From NCBI GenBank assembly GCA_023404705.1, contig JAEYAU010000299.1, forward strand, positions 1 through 26,816: DNA of 26,816 bases, read 5' to 3'. The translations under genes were made by a program, and so were the position numbers. The notes under the pieces were generated by a model. That model saw nothing but the letters and a program-made list of their open reading frames with translations, had not been told where the DNA came from and did no database searches. Below, one piece after another: positions 1 through 6,963 of this stretch (its first letter is position 1; each line of letters begins with the position of its first letter). This stretch comes from Pseudomonadota bacterium. GTDB lineage: Bacteria; Pseudomonadota; Alphaproteobacteria; Rhizobiales; Xanthobacteraceae.

Positions 1-1321
1 GCCCCGGCTTCTGCGGGGCCGGAGCCGCGACCTGCTTTGGCGCGGGGCGCGGCGTCGGCACGGGCGCGGCGGCCTGCACGGGAGCGGGCTTGGGATCCTC
101 GCCGCGGCCGAACAGGCGGCCGACCGAAGAGCTGATCCCTGAGAACATGCTGCCGGAACGCGACTCGGCCGGCTTCGATTCCGTCGAGGCGAGCGCCATG
201 CTCTGGCTCGGCGCGCTCTTCGGCTGCGCGACCTGCGTCGGCTGAGCGGCCGGACGCGCCGGCGCCGTGGCGGTCACGATCGGCTCGGCCGCGGGCTGCG
301 GCGGATTCACGTAGGAGCCGAGCGAGCTCGCCGCGGTGGCATCGACCACATAGCGGACGGTGCCGTCGGGCTCGCGCACTTCCTGGGTGCGCAGCTTGGC
401 GAGGAAGCTCTTGTGCATGCCGCCGTCCACGCCGGTGCGGATCGGCGCCGCGCGCACCGAGGAGCTCAGCTCCGCGATCTTGTGCTCGTCGCTGCGCTGC
501 TTGTTCGTGACCTCGGCCACGACGTCGTCAGGCACATGATAGGCGGGGCACTTGCCGGTCGGATTGAACTTCGAAGGGATCGGCGTCGCGTTCGGCTCGG
601 CGTTGAACACGTAGCGCTTCTCGCAGACGTCCACCTTTGGCTCGAGGCCCGTCACCTCGAAGTGGTCGTTGCCTTCCTTCAGCATCTTCCAGAAGGGGAT
701 GTTCGGATTGTTGCGATGACGCGCGAAGTTCTGCGCCGTCATGCGGAACGGATAGGCTTGCACCTGGAAGGCCTTCTGACCGCCGAAGAAGGACTCGCGG
801 CCGAGCGCGTAGATCTCCTCGATCTGGTCATTGGTCATCGCGTAGCAGCCGCGCGACGAGCAGTCGCCGTGCACCATCAGATGCGCGCCGGTGCGCCCAT
901 GGGCCCGATCGAAGGCGTTCGGATAGCCCATGTTGAACGAGAGATAATACGAGGAGTTCGGATTCATTTGCGCCGGGGTGATCGTGTAGAACCCCTCGGG
1001 CGCCTGGCGGTCGCCTTCCTTGACCTTCGGGCCGAGCTCGCCCGACCAGCGGCAGATCGGATAGGTCTTCAGGAGTGCGTAGCGGCCGCTGTTGTCCTGC
1101 TTCCAGACTTCCAGCTCGGACTCTTCCTTGAAGAGCCGCACCAGGATGGGCGACTCCTTCGGCATGTTCTTCTTCTGCAGCTCGGCGAGCATCTGCGGAG
1201 AGAGCTCCTTGAGATGCTTGCCGGATTGCAGCTGATCGGTCTGGCAGCCCGCGAGAGCCACCAACGCCACGAGCGCCGCCGATGCCATAGCCGCGCGGAC
1301 GCGAGCCTTGCCGAATTTCAA
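1..1321 (-). CDS. YafK/DpaA-type L,D-transpeptidase-fold lipoprotein (C-terminus cut by window edge)
   Basis: Periplasmic YkuD-fold enzyme of the YafK (DpaA/LdtF) type, which in E. coli detaches Braun lipoprotein from peptidoglycan. Seen: a TTG start at 1321-1319 with GGGGAG seven bases upstream; a basic N-terminus, hydrophobic stretch and lipobox LAGC with the lipidated Cys at residue 26; YafK-like blocks (ICRWSGELGPK about 89-99, PNAFDRAHGRTGAHLMVHGD about 134-153) and the active-site motif HGDCSSRGCYAM with catalytic Cys about residue 159. After the catalytic domain (to about 270) comes a Pro/Ala/Ser-rich low-complexity tail that continues beyond position 1; 440 codons are visible without a stop. 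E. coli YafK is about 246 residues with no such tail. An inner ATG at 1288 would shorten the signal peptide's basic region, so TTG is preferred. The family call is firm; hydrolase versus crosslinking activity is not decided by sequence. Confidence 0.88.
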   Translation of the reverse strand, partial: MKFGKARVRAAMASAALVALVALAGCQTDQLQSGKHLKELSPQMLAELQKKNMPKESPILVRLFKEESELEVWKQDNSGRYALLKTYPICRWSGELGPKVKEGDRQAPEGFYTITPAQMNPNSSYYLSFNMGYPNAFDRAHGRTGAHLMVHGDCSSRGCYAMTNDQIEEIYALGRESFFGGQKAFQVQAYPFRMTAQNFARHRNNPNIPFWKMLKEGNDHFEVTGLEPKVDVCEKRYVFNAEPNATPIPSKFNPTGKCPAYHVPDDVVAEVTNKQRSDEHKIAELSSSVRAAPIRTGVDGGMHKSFLAKLRTQEVREPDGTVRYVVDATAASSLGSYVNPPQPAAEPIVTATAPARPAAQPTQVAQPKSAPSQSMALASTESKPAESRSGSMFSGISSSVGRLFGRGEDPKPAPVQAAAPVPTPRPAPKQVAAPAPQKPG

Positions 1322-1324
1322 CGC

Positions 1325-1530
1325 GCTACTCCCCGACCCAGGAACGTCCTGATCCCACTGATCCCGAACCCGAATTGAATGATCGTTATCCTTAAAAGAT
1401 GCGGCAATCGCAAGGCAGGGCTGTGCCGGACCCCTCTTTCCTGAGCCAGTATGGTGAATGAATGGTAAATCGGGTCAAGCCGCCCGCCTGGGCCCTGACA
1501 AAAAGGCGATTCTGCTTTGAAAACTGAGCG
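1325..1530 (-). promoter_or_regulatory. Intergenic leader of the YafK-like gene; weak promoter candidate
   Basis: This gap between accA and the YafK-like gene is AT-richer than its surroundings. On the minus strand a TTGACC lies about 19 bases before CATACT (around 1450-1478), a loose -35/-10 pair. No convincing hairpin with a T-run follows accA, so readthrough from accA is possible. Low confidence. Confidence 0.25.
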
Positions 1531-2484
1531 CTAGAGGGCCCGGCCAATGGCCAGGAACTTGTCGCGGCGGTGGCGGCGAATCGCATCCCGGTCCAGGTTC
1601 CCGAGCTGCGTGAGGGCGGCCGCGATGGCGGTTCCGGCCGCCTCGATGGCGCTGGCCGGGTCGCGGTGGGCGCCGCCGACCGGCTCCGCGACGATCTCAT
1701 CGATGACGCCGAACCGCTGCAGGTCCTGCGCCGTGATCCGCATATTGGTGGCGGCTTCCTGCGCCTTGGTGGTGTCGCGCCAGAGGATCGAGGCCGCGCC
1801 CTCGGGCGAGATCACGCTGTAGATCGCGTGCTCGAGCATCAGCACGCGATTCGCAGTCGCGATCGCGATGGCGCCGCCCGATCCGCCTTCGCCGAGCACG
1901 AGCGCCACATTCGGCACGCCGAGCGCGAGACAAGCCTCGGTGGAGCGCGCGATCGCTTCGGCCTGCCCGCGCTCCTCGGCGCCGATGCCCGGATAGGCGC
2001 CGGCCGTATCGACAAGCGCAATCACCGGGATCTCGAAACGGTCCGCCATCTCCATGAGGCGCACGGCCTTGCGATAGCCCTCGGGGCGCGCCATGCCGAA
2101 ATTGTGCTTGAGCCGGCTCTCGGTGGTGGAGCCTTTCTCATGGCCGATGATGCAGACGCTCTCGCCCTGGAAGCGGCCGAAGCCGCCGACCAGCGCCTCG
2201 TCGTCCGAGAACTTGCGGTCACCCGCAAGCGGAGTGAAGTCGGTGATCAGGCCGTTGACGTAGTCGAGGCAGTGCGGTCGCTGCGGATGGCGCGCGACCT
2301 GCGTTTTCTGCCACGGCGTGAGGTTGGCGTAGAGTTCCTTGAGCGCCTGCGCGGACTTGGCTTCCAGGCGCGTGATCTCCTCTGGGATGGCGCCGCTATC
2401 GCCGCCCTCGCCAATCGCGCGCAGTTCCTCGACCTTCGCCTCAAGCTCGGCAACCGGCTTTTCGAAATCGAGGTAGCTGCGCAT
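1531..2484 (-). CDS. accA: Acetyl-CoA carboxylase carboxyltransferase subunit alpha
   Basis: AccA pairs with AccD to form the carboxyltransferase that moves the carboxyl group from biotin (on AccB) to acetyl-CoA, giving malonyl-CoA for fatty-acid synthesis in the cytoplasm. The 317-residue protein has the usual AccA length. It starts MRSYLDFEKP, has the N-terminal coiled-coil-like region (about 5-55), the block ARHPQRPHCLDY, and the crotonase-fold core with the Gly-rich motif LGEGGSGGAIAIA, then SPEGAASILWRD, characteristic of AccA. A GAGG lies about six bases before the ATG at 2484. It lies downstream of xerD on the same strand but a hairpin separates them, so it is probably its own unit. 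accD and accBC are not in the window. Confidence 0.97.
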   Translation of the reverse strand: MRSYLDFEKPVAELEAKVEELRAIGEGGDSGAIPEEITRLEAKSAQALKELYANLTPWQKTQVARHPQRPHCLDYVNGLITDFTPLAGDRKFSDDEALVGGFGRFQGESVCIIGHEKGSTTESRLKHNFGMARPEGYRKAVRLMEMADRFEIPVIALVDTAGAYPGIGAEERGQAEAIARSTEACLALGVPNVALVLGEGGSGGAIAIATANRVLMLEHAIYSVISPEGAASILWRDTTKAQEAATNMRITAQDLQRFGVIDEIVAEPVGGAHRDPASAIEAAGTAIAAALTQLGNLDRDAIRRHRRDKFLAIGRAL

Positions 2485-2534
2485 CGCGCCTCAATGGCTG
2501 GAGGTATTGACGTCCCGTCAGGGCGCGGTGGGAA

Positions 2535-2558
2535 ACTCGCCTGCGCGGGCAGGCGAGT
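2535..2558 (-). terminator. Hairpin after xerD, probable terminator
   Basis: A perfect 10-bp stem (ACTCGCCTGC paired with GCAGGCGAGT) with a 4-base loop lies 26 bases past the xerD stop. On the minus strand it is followed by only three Ts (GTTTCCC), so it is a weak intrinsic terminator or a 3'-end stabiliser. It separates xerD from accA. Confidence 0.55.
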
Positions 2559-2584
2559 CAAGAATTCCGGACATAGGTGAGAAC

Positions 2585-3520
2585 TCAATCCTCCGCCAGA
2601 GGATGCAGGTCTCGCACCAGGCTCTTCAGGCGCTCCTCAAGCACGTGCGTGTAGATCTGCGTGGTCGAGATATCGGCGTGGCCGAGCAGCGTCTGGACCG
2701 AGCGCAGATCGGCGCCGTTCTGCAGCAGATGGCTCGCGAAGGCGTGGCGCAGCACGTGCGGGCTCACTTGGGCGGGCCTGAGGCCCGAGCGGGCCGCGAG
2801 TGTCTTGAGGTCGCGCGCGAAGTGCTGGCGCGTGAGATGGCCGCTCTCGCCGAAGGAGGGGAACAGCCACTTGGAACCTTCGGCCACGCCGGCCTCGCGG
2901 CGCAGGTCGAGATAGTCGCGCATCGCGCGCTTCGCCGAATCGTTCAGCGGCACCAGCCGCTCGCGGCCGCCCTTGCCGCGCACGATGAGCACGCGCTCGT
3001 CGCGGCGTGCCGCGGAGGCGGGCAGCGTGACCAGCTCGGAGACGCGCAGCCCGGTCGCGTAGAGCACTTCGAGCAGGCACGTGAGGCGCGCGGCACGCAG
3101 ACGCTCGCCGAGCGGACGCTCGCCGGTGGCCCCGCTTCGCGCATTGTCGAGCAGGCGGTCGACGTCCGCGATGGTGAGCACCTTCGGCAGCGCGCGGCCG
3201 CGCTTCGGGCCTTCGATCACAGCCGCCGGATCGTCGCCGCGATGTCCTTCCGCATAGAGGAAGCGATAGAGCTGACGCACGGCCGAGAGCCGGCGCGCCA
3301 CTGACGCGGTCGAGAAGCCGCGGTCGGAGAGTGCCGCGAGATAGCCGCGCACCTCGTCGCTGCTCGCGTCCGCGACGGCGCGTCCGTGATCCGTGAGATG
3401 CTCCGCGAAATCCGCGAGGTCACGCCGATAGGCGTCGAGCGTGTTGAGCGCAGCGCCGCGCTCCGCCGCCAGCATGTCGAGGAAGAGATCGATCAGGCGC
3501 TGGTCCGCAGCCCGGGCCAT
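2585..3520 (-). CDS. xerD: Tyrosine recombinase XerD
   Basis: Site-specific recombinase that with XerC resolves chromosome dimers at dif. The 311-residue protein has an N-terminal SAM-like DNA-binding domain (about 8-92) and the catalytic domain with the expected residues: Arg159 (ATGLRVSEL), Lys183 (RGKGGRERLVP), His255/Arg258 (SPHVLRHAFASHLL), His281 and nucleophile Tyr290 (GHADISTTQIYTHV). The position between accA and aroK is typical of rhizobial xerD. The family is shared with XerC and phage integrases; the neighbourhood and full Xer length favour XerD. The start ATG at 3520 is 9 bases after the miniprotein's stop, so the two are probably co-transcribed. Confidence 0.93.
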   Translation of the reverse strand: MARAADQRLIDLFLDMLAAERGAALNTLDAYRRDLADFAEHLTDHGRAVADASSDEVRGYLAALSDRGFSTASVARRLSAVRQLYRFLYAEGHRGDDPAAVIEGPKRGRALPKVLTIADVDRLLDNARSGATGERPLGERLRAARLTCLLEVLYATGLRVSELVTLPASAARRDERVLIVRGKGGRERLVPLNDSAKRAMRDYLDLRREAGVAEGSKWLFPSFGESGHLTRQHFARDLKTLAARSGLRPAQVSPHVLRHAFASHLLQNGADLRSVQTLLGHADISTTQIYTHVLEERLKSLVRDLHPLAED

Positions 3521-3529
3521 GCCGGGGGC

Positions 3530-3679
3530 TCAGTTCGCCTTGTTGAGCTTGTTGGCCGGGATCGAAATCGTCATGTCGCGCTGCTTCGGCTCGACAAAGG
3601 TCGCGAGCGCAAACATGGCTCCGTAACCGAAGCCACCCAAGAGACCCAACACCATTAACAAACGGATCAGACTAGGCAT
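3530..3679 (-). CDS. 49-residue single-span membrane miniprotein upstream of xerD
   Basis: An ATG at 3679 opens a 49-codon frame ending in TGA at 3532-3530. It has a hydrophobic segment (about residues 4-29, with LLMVLGLLGGFGYGAMFAL) followed by a charged tail EPKQRDMTISIPANKLNKAN, so it would be a one-span inner-membrane protein with a short soluble C-terminus. GGAACG a few bases before the ATG is a modest ribosome site. It ends 9 bases before xerD, the spacing of an operon. I recall similar tiny proteins at this locus in Bradyrhizobium-type genomes, but no function. It is too short for many gene finders; its compact placement and clear membrane profile support it. Confidence 0.72.
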   Translation of the reverse strand: MPSLIRLLMVLGLLGGFGYGAMFALATFVEPKQRDMTISIPANKLNKAN

Positions 3680-3749
3680 CGCGACGTTCCACAACGGCCA
3701 TGTCGCCGCCGGGTTCCGGAAAACCTTAACACCCCCGTCGGACAGCCAA

Positions 3750-3767
3750 GTGACCCTTAGGGATCAC
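3750..3767. promoter_or_regulatory. Near-palindrome in the xerD/aroK divergent region
   Basis: GTGACCCTTAGGGATCAC is an 18-base near-palindrome with one clear mismatch and a G-T pair at the centre. It sits upstream of the aroK promoter candidate in a short region between divergent genes and could be an operator. No regulator is recognised for it. Confidence 0.3.
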
Positions 3768-3780
3768 GTTCCGCTGCAAC

Positions 3781-3838
3781 TGGCAAGGGCTCCCGGCACA
3801 GGCTATACCGACGCGGGTCCCGAGGTGTAACACCCCGG
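3781..3838 (+). promoter_or_regulatory. Candidate aroK-aroB-CNNM promoter with overlapping palindrome
   Basis: TGGCAA at 3781-3786 and CTATAC at 3803-3808 form a weak -35/-10 pair with a 16-base spacer. Just downstream, where transcription would start, lies the 19-base near-palindrome CCGAGGTGTAACACCCCGG (3820-3838, 8 of 9 arm positions paired). In RNA it would be a hairpin in the leader; in DNA it could be an operator. aroK starts at 3859 behind a GAGGGGA. Confidence 0.35.
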
Positions 3839-3858
3839 CACCGAGGGGAAGCCATTTC

Positions 3859-4497
3859 ATGCGCGAGTCTGCTGCGCAACATACGACCGTATCGGCCTCG
3901 GAAGCCGAGCTGGTCGCGGCGTTGGAGCAGCGGTCGATCGTGCTCGTCGGGATGATGGGGGCGGGCAAGTCCTCGATCGGGCGGCGTCTGGCGAGCCGGT
4001 TAGGGTTAACCTTCGTCGATGCGGATTCCGAGATCGAGGCGGCGGCCGGCATGTCGATCCCGGAGATCTTCGCGACCCATGGCGAGCCTTATTTCCGTTC
4101 CGGCGAGGCGCGGGTGATCGCGCGCCTGCTCGATCATGGGCCGCAGGTGCTGGCGACCGGTGGCGGCTCGTTCATGAACCCGGATACGCGCGCCGCCATC
4201 CGCCGCAACGGCGTGTCGGTGTGGCTCAAGGCCGAGTTCGAGGTGCTGGTGCGCCGGGTGAGGCGCCGCTCGGCCGACCGGCCGATGCTGCAGGGCGATC
4301 CCGCCGAGCGGCTGAAGCACCTGATCGACGAGCGCTACCCGGTCTACGCCGAGGCCGACGTGACCGTCATGTCGCGCGACGTGCCGCACGAGACGATCGT
4401 CAACGAGATGATCGACGTCCTGGCGCAGCGCTTCGGCATCGCGCATGACGGCGTGAAGAAGCAAGGCCTGAACAATGCCGAGGAGAATGCAGGATGA
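3859..4497 (+). CDS. aroK: Shikimate kinase
   Basis: Phosphorylates the 3-hydroxyl of shikimate with ATP, the fifth step of the shikimate pathway, in the cytoplasm. The 212-residue protein has the Walker A GMMGAGKS (31-38), the shikimate-binding Asp in DADSEIE (about 54-60), the Arg in PYFRSGE (Arg80), the GGGS loop (101-104) and the lid region RRSADRPML. It is longer than E. coli AroK (173) because of about 27 extra N-terminal residues and a C-terminal tail, as often in alphaproteobacteria. The stop overlaps the aroB start by 4 nt, so the two are translationally coupled. Confidence 0.95.
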   Translation: MRESAAQHTTVSASEAELVAALEQRSIVLVGMMGAGKSSIGRRLASRLGLTFVDADSEIEAAAGMSIPEIFATHGEPYFRSGEARVIARLLDHGPQVLATGGGSFMNPDTRAAIRRNGVSVWLKAEFEVLVRRVRRRSADRPMLQGDPAERLKHLIDERYPVYAEADVTVMSRDVPHETIVNEMIDVLAQRFGIAHDGVKKQGLNNAEENAG

Positions 4498-5627
4498 TGA
4501 CGGCGGCGATGCGGTCCGGCGCGCAGGTGGTCGAGGTCGCGCTCGGCACGCGCCGCTATGACATCGTGATCGGCCGCGGCACCGTGGCCGACCTCGGCAC
4601 GCGCATCGCGAGCCTGCGGCCCGGTGCGGCTGTCGCCCTGGTCACGGACGAGGCGGTGGCGCGTCATCATCTCGCGAACGTGCAGGAGGTGCTCGGCGCG
4701 GCGGGTCTGCGCGCGGTGCCGGTCACGGTGCGCGCGGGCGAAGCAAGCAAGAGCTGGCGCGTGCTGGAACGTGTCTGTGACGAAATCCTCGCGGCGCGGA
4801 TCGAGCGCAGCCATCTGGTGCTGGCGCTGGGCGGCGGTGTCGTCGGCGATCTCGCGGGTTTCGCGGCCGCGATCGTGCGGCGCGGCGTCGACGTCGTGCA
4901 GGTGCCGACCACCTTGCTGGCGCAAGTCGACTCCTCGGTCGGGGGCAAGACCGGCATCAACGCGGCGCAAGGCAAGAACCTGATCGGCGCCTTCCACCAG
5001 CCGATCCTGGTGATCGCCGACACGGCACTGCTCGACACGCTGCCGCCGCGCGACATGCGCGCCGGTTACGCCGAGGTCGCCAAATACGGCCTGCTCGGCG
5101 ATGCGGGCTTCTTCGGCTGGCTGGAGGCGAACTGGCGCGAGGTGTTCGCGGGCGGCGCGGCGCGCGACCATGCGGTCGCCACCAGCTGCCGCATGAAGGC
5201 CGCGATCGTCGCGCGTGACGAGCGCGAGCATGGCGACCGCGCGCTGCTCAATCTCGGCCATACGTTCGGACATGCGCTGGAGGCGGGCGCCGGCTTCTCG
5301 CAGCGGCTGCTGCACGGCGAGTCCGTCGCCATCGGCATGGTGCTCGCCTTCGCGTTCTCGGCCCGGCGCGGTCTCATCGACGCGGCCGCGACCGAACGCG
5401 TCACGCGCCACTTGCGCGAGGTCGGCCTGCCGACCCGCATCGCCGATATTCCGGGCCAGCTCCCGGGGGTAGACGGGCTCATGGACCTGATCGCTCAGGA
5501 CAAGAAGGTGCGCGGCGGCAAGCTCACCTTCATCCTGAACCGCGCGATCGGAGAGAGCTTCGTCGCACCCGATGTCGATGCGGCCGACGTGCGCGCCTTC
5601 CTGACCGAGAAGCTCGCCGAGACATGA
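4494..5627 (+). CDS. aroB: 3-dehydroquinate synthase
   Basis: Converts DAHP to 3-dehydroquinate, the second step of the shikimate pathway, using NAD and a divalent metal. The 377-residue protein shows the NAD-binding Gly-rich stretch GGGVVGDLAGF, the signature VPTTLLAQVDSSVGGKTGIN, and metal ligands in GYAEVAKYG (Glu), LLHGESVAIGM (His) and NLGHTFGHALEAG (His). It starts inside the aroK stop (ATGA) and ends inside the start of the next gene in the same way, so three genes form one tightly coupled operon. The pairing of aroK with aroB is widespread in Proteobacteria. Confidence 0.96.
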   Translation: MMTAAMRSGAQVVEVALGTRRYDIVIGRGTVADLGTRIASLRPGAAVALVTDEAVARHHLANVQEVLGAAGLRAVPVTVRAGEASKSWRVLERVCDEILAARIERSHLVLALGGGVVGDLAGFAAAIVRRGVDVVQVPTTLLAQVDSSVGGKTGINAAQGKNLIGAFHQPILVIADTALLDTLPPRDMRAGYAEVAKYGLLGDAGFFGWLEANWREVFAGGAARDHAVATSCRMKAAIVARDEREHGDRALLNLGHTFGHALEAGAGFSQRLLHGESVAIGMVLAFAFSARRGLIDAAATERVTRHLREVGLPTRIADIPGQLPGVDGLMDLIAQDKKVRGGKLTFILNRAIGESFVAPDVDAADVRAFLTEKLAET

Positions 5628-6931
5628 CGAACGAAGACTGGCTGGCGCTGTTCGGCATCTTCATCTGCCTGATCCTGTCTTTTCTCTTCTCGGGCAGCGA
5701 GACCGCGCTCACGGCTTTCTCGCGTGCCCGTATGCTGCGGCTCGAAAACAAGGGCAGCCGCAGCGCCGCCATTGTCAATCGGCTGATGCTGGTGCGCGAG
5801 CGTTTGCTGGGCGCGATCCTGTTCGGCAACAATGCCGTGAACATTGCGGCCTCCGCCATGGCGACCGGGCTGCTGCTGGCGTGGTTCGGCGATGTCGGCG
5901 TGATCTACGCGACCGTGGTGATGACCGTCGTCGTGGTGGTGTTCACCGAGATCTTGCCGAAGACCGTCGCGATCAACGCGCCGGATCGGGTCGCGCTGCT
6001 GGCGGCGCGGCCGATCGCCCTGCTGGTCAGGATCTTCGGGCCGGTGCTGATGAGCATCGAGGCGCTGGTGCGCGGAATCCTCCGCCTGTTCGGGGTGCAT
6101 ATCGGCGCGCATCAGCCGATCCTCTCGGCGCACGAGGAGCTGCGCGGCGCAGTCGACTTGTTGCACCATGAAGGCAGCGTCGAGAAGCACGACCGCGACA
6201 TGTTCGGCGGCCTGCTCGATCTGCGCGATCTCGTGGTCTCGGACGTGATGATCCACCGCACCGAGATGATCTCGGTCTGCGCCGATCTGCCGCCCGAGGA
6301 GTTCGTCGCCGCCGTGCTGGCGGCGCCGGTGACGCGGCTGCCGCTGTGGCGCGAGAAGCCCGAGAACATCACGGGCATCCTGCACGCCAAGGACCTGCTG
6401 CGCGAGCTCCGCGCCGTCGACGGCGAGCTCACGCGCATCGACGTCGCCAAGATCACGCGACCGCCCTGGTTCGTGCCGGAGATGCGGCCGCTCTCGGAAC
6501 AGCTCAAGGCGTTCCGTCGCCGCAAGACGCCGTTCGCGCTGGTGGTCGACGAGTATGGCGAGGTGATGGGGCTCGTCACCCTGGAGGACATTCTCGAGGA
6601 GATCGTCGGCGACATCTCGGACGAGCACGACGTGGCGGTCGCGGGCGTCTGGCCGCAGCCGGACGGCTCGGTCAATGTGGACGGCGCGGTGCCGATCCGC
6701 GATCTCAACCGCGCCATGGAGTGGCAGCTGCCGGATGACAATGCGACGACGATCGCGGGCCTCGTGATCCACGAGGCGCAGCTCATTCCCGAAGCAGGAC
6801 AGAACTTCACGTTCCACGGCTTCCGCTTCCGGGTGATGCGCAAGCACCGCAACCGCATCACGGCGCTGCGCATTACTCCGCTGGGCCGTGGCGGCGCTCT
6901 CGCCGAGATCGTCTATCGAAAGGGAGCGTGA
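5624..6931 (+). CDS. CNNM/CBS-domain membrane protein (HlyC/CorC/TlyC family)
   Basis: Integral membrane protein of the CNNM (DUF21) family, whose studied members act in Mg2+/Co2+ efflux or homeostasis; the old name 'hemolysin' is historical. In the 435 residues there is a membrane CNNM domain (about 1-185) with hydrophobic segments near 8-24, 60-85, 90-115 and 125-150, including the conserved motifs SGSETALTAFSR, FGNNAVNIAAS and EILPKTVAI. Then comes a CBS pair (about 205-325; VTRLPLWREKPENITGILH, PFALVVDEYGEVMGLVTLED) and a C-terminal CorC/HlyC domain (about 345-430). Its link to aroK-aroB is a conserved rhizobial arrangement. The transported ion cannot be told from sequence. Confidence 0.92.
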   Translation: MTNEDWLALFGIFICLILSFLFSGSETALTAFSRARMLRLENKGSRSAAIVNRLMLVRERLLGAILFGNNAVNIAASAMATGLLLAWFGDVGVIYATVVMTVVVVVFTEILPKTVAINAPDRVALLAARPIALLVRIFGPVLMSIEALVRGILRLFGVHIGAHQPILSAHEELRGAVDLLHHEGSVEKHDRDMFGGLLDLRDLVVSDVMIHRTEMISVCADLPPEEFVAAVLAAPVTRLPLWREKPENITGILHAKDLLRELRAVDGELTRIDVAKITRPPWFVPEMRPLSEQLKAFRRRKTPFALVVDEYGEVMGLVTLEDILEEIVGDISDEHDVAVAGVWPQPDGSVNVDGAVPIRDLNRAMEWQLPDDNATTIAGLVIHEAQLIPEAGQNFTFHGFRFRVMRKHRNRITALRITPLGRGGALAEIVYRKGA

Positions 6932-6963
6932 CGCGCAGAGGAGCGCGGCGTTGCGGGGAGCAT

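Noticed and set aside
413..1378. Plus-strand frame opposite the YafK-like gene
   Set aside because: Low-complexity Arg/His-rich translation typical of a GC shadow; the opposite strand carries an intact catalytic motif and signal peptide.
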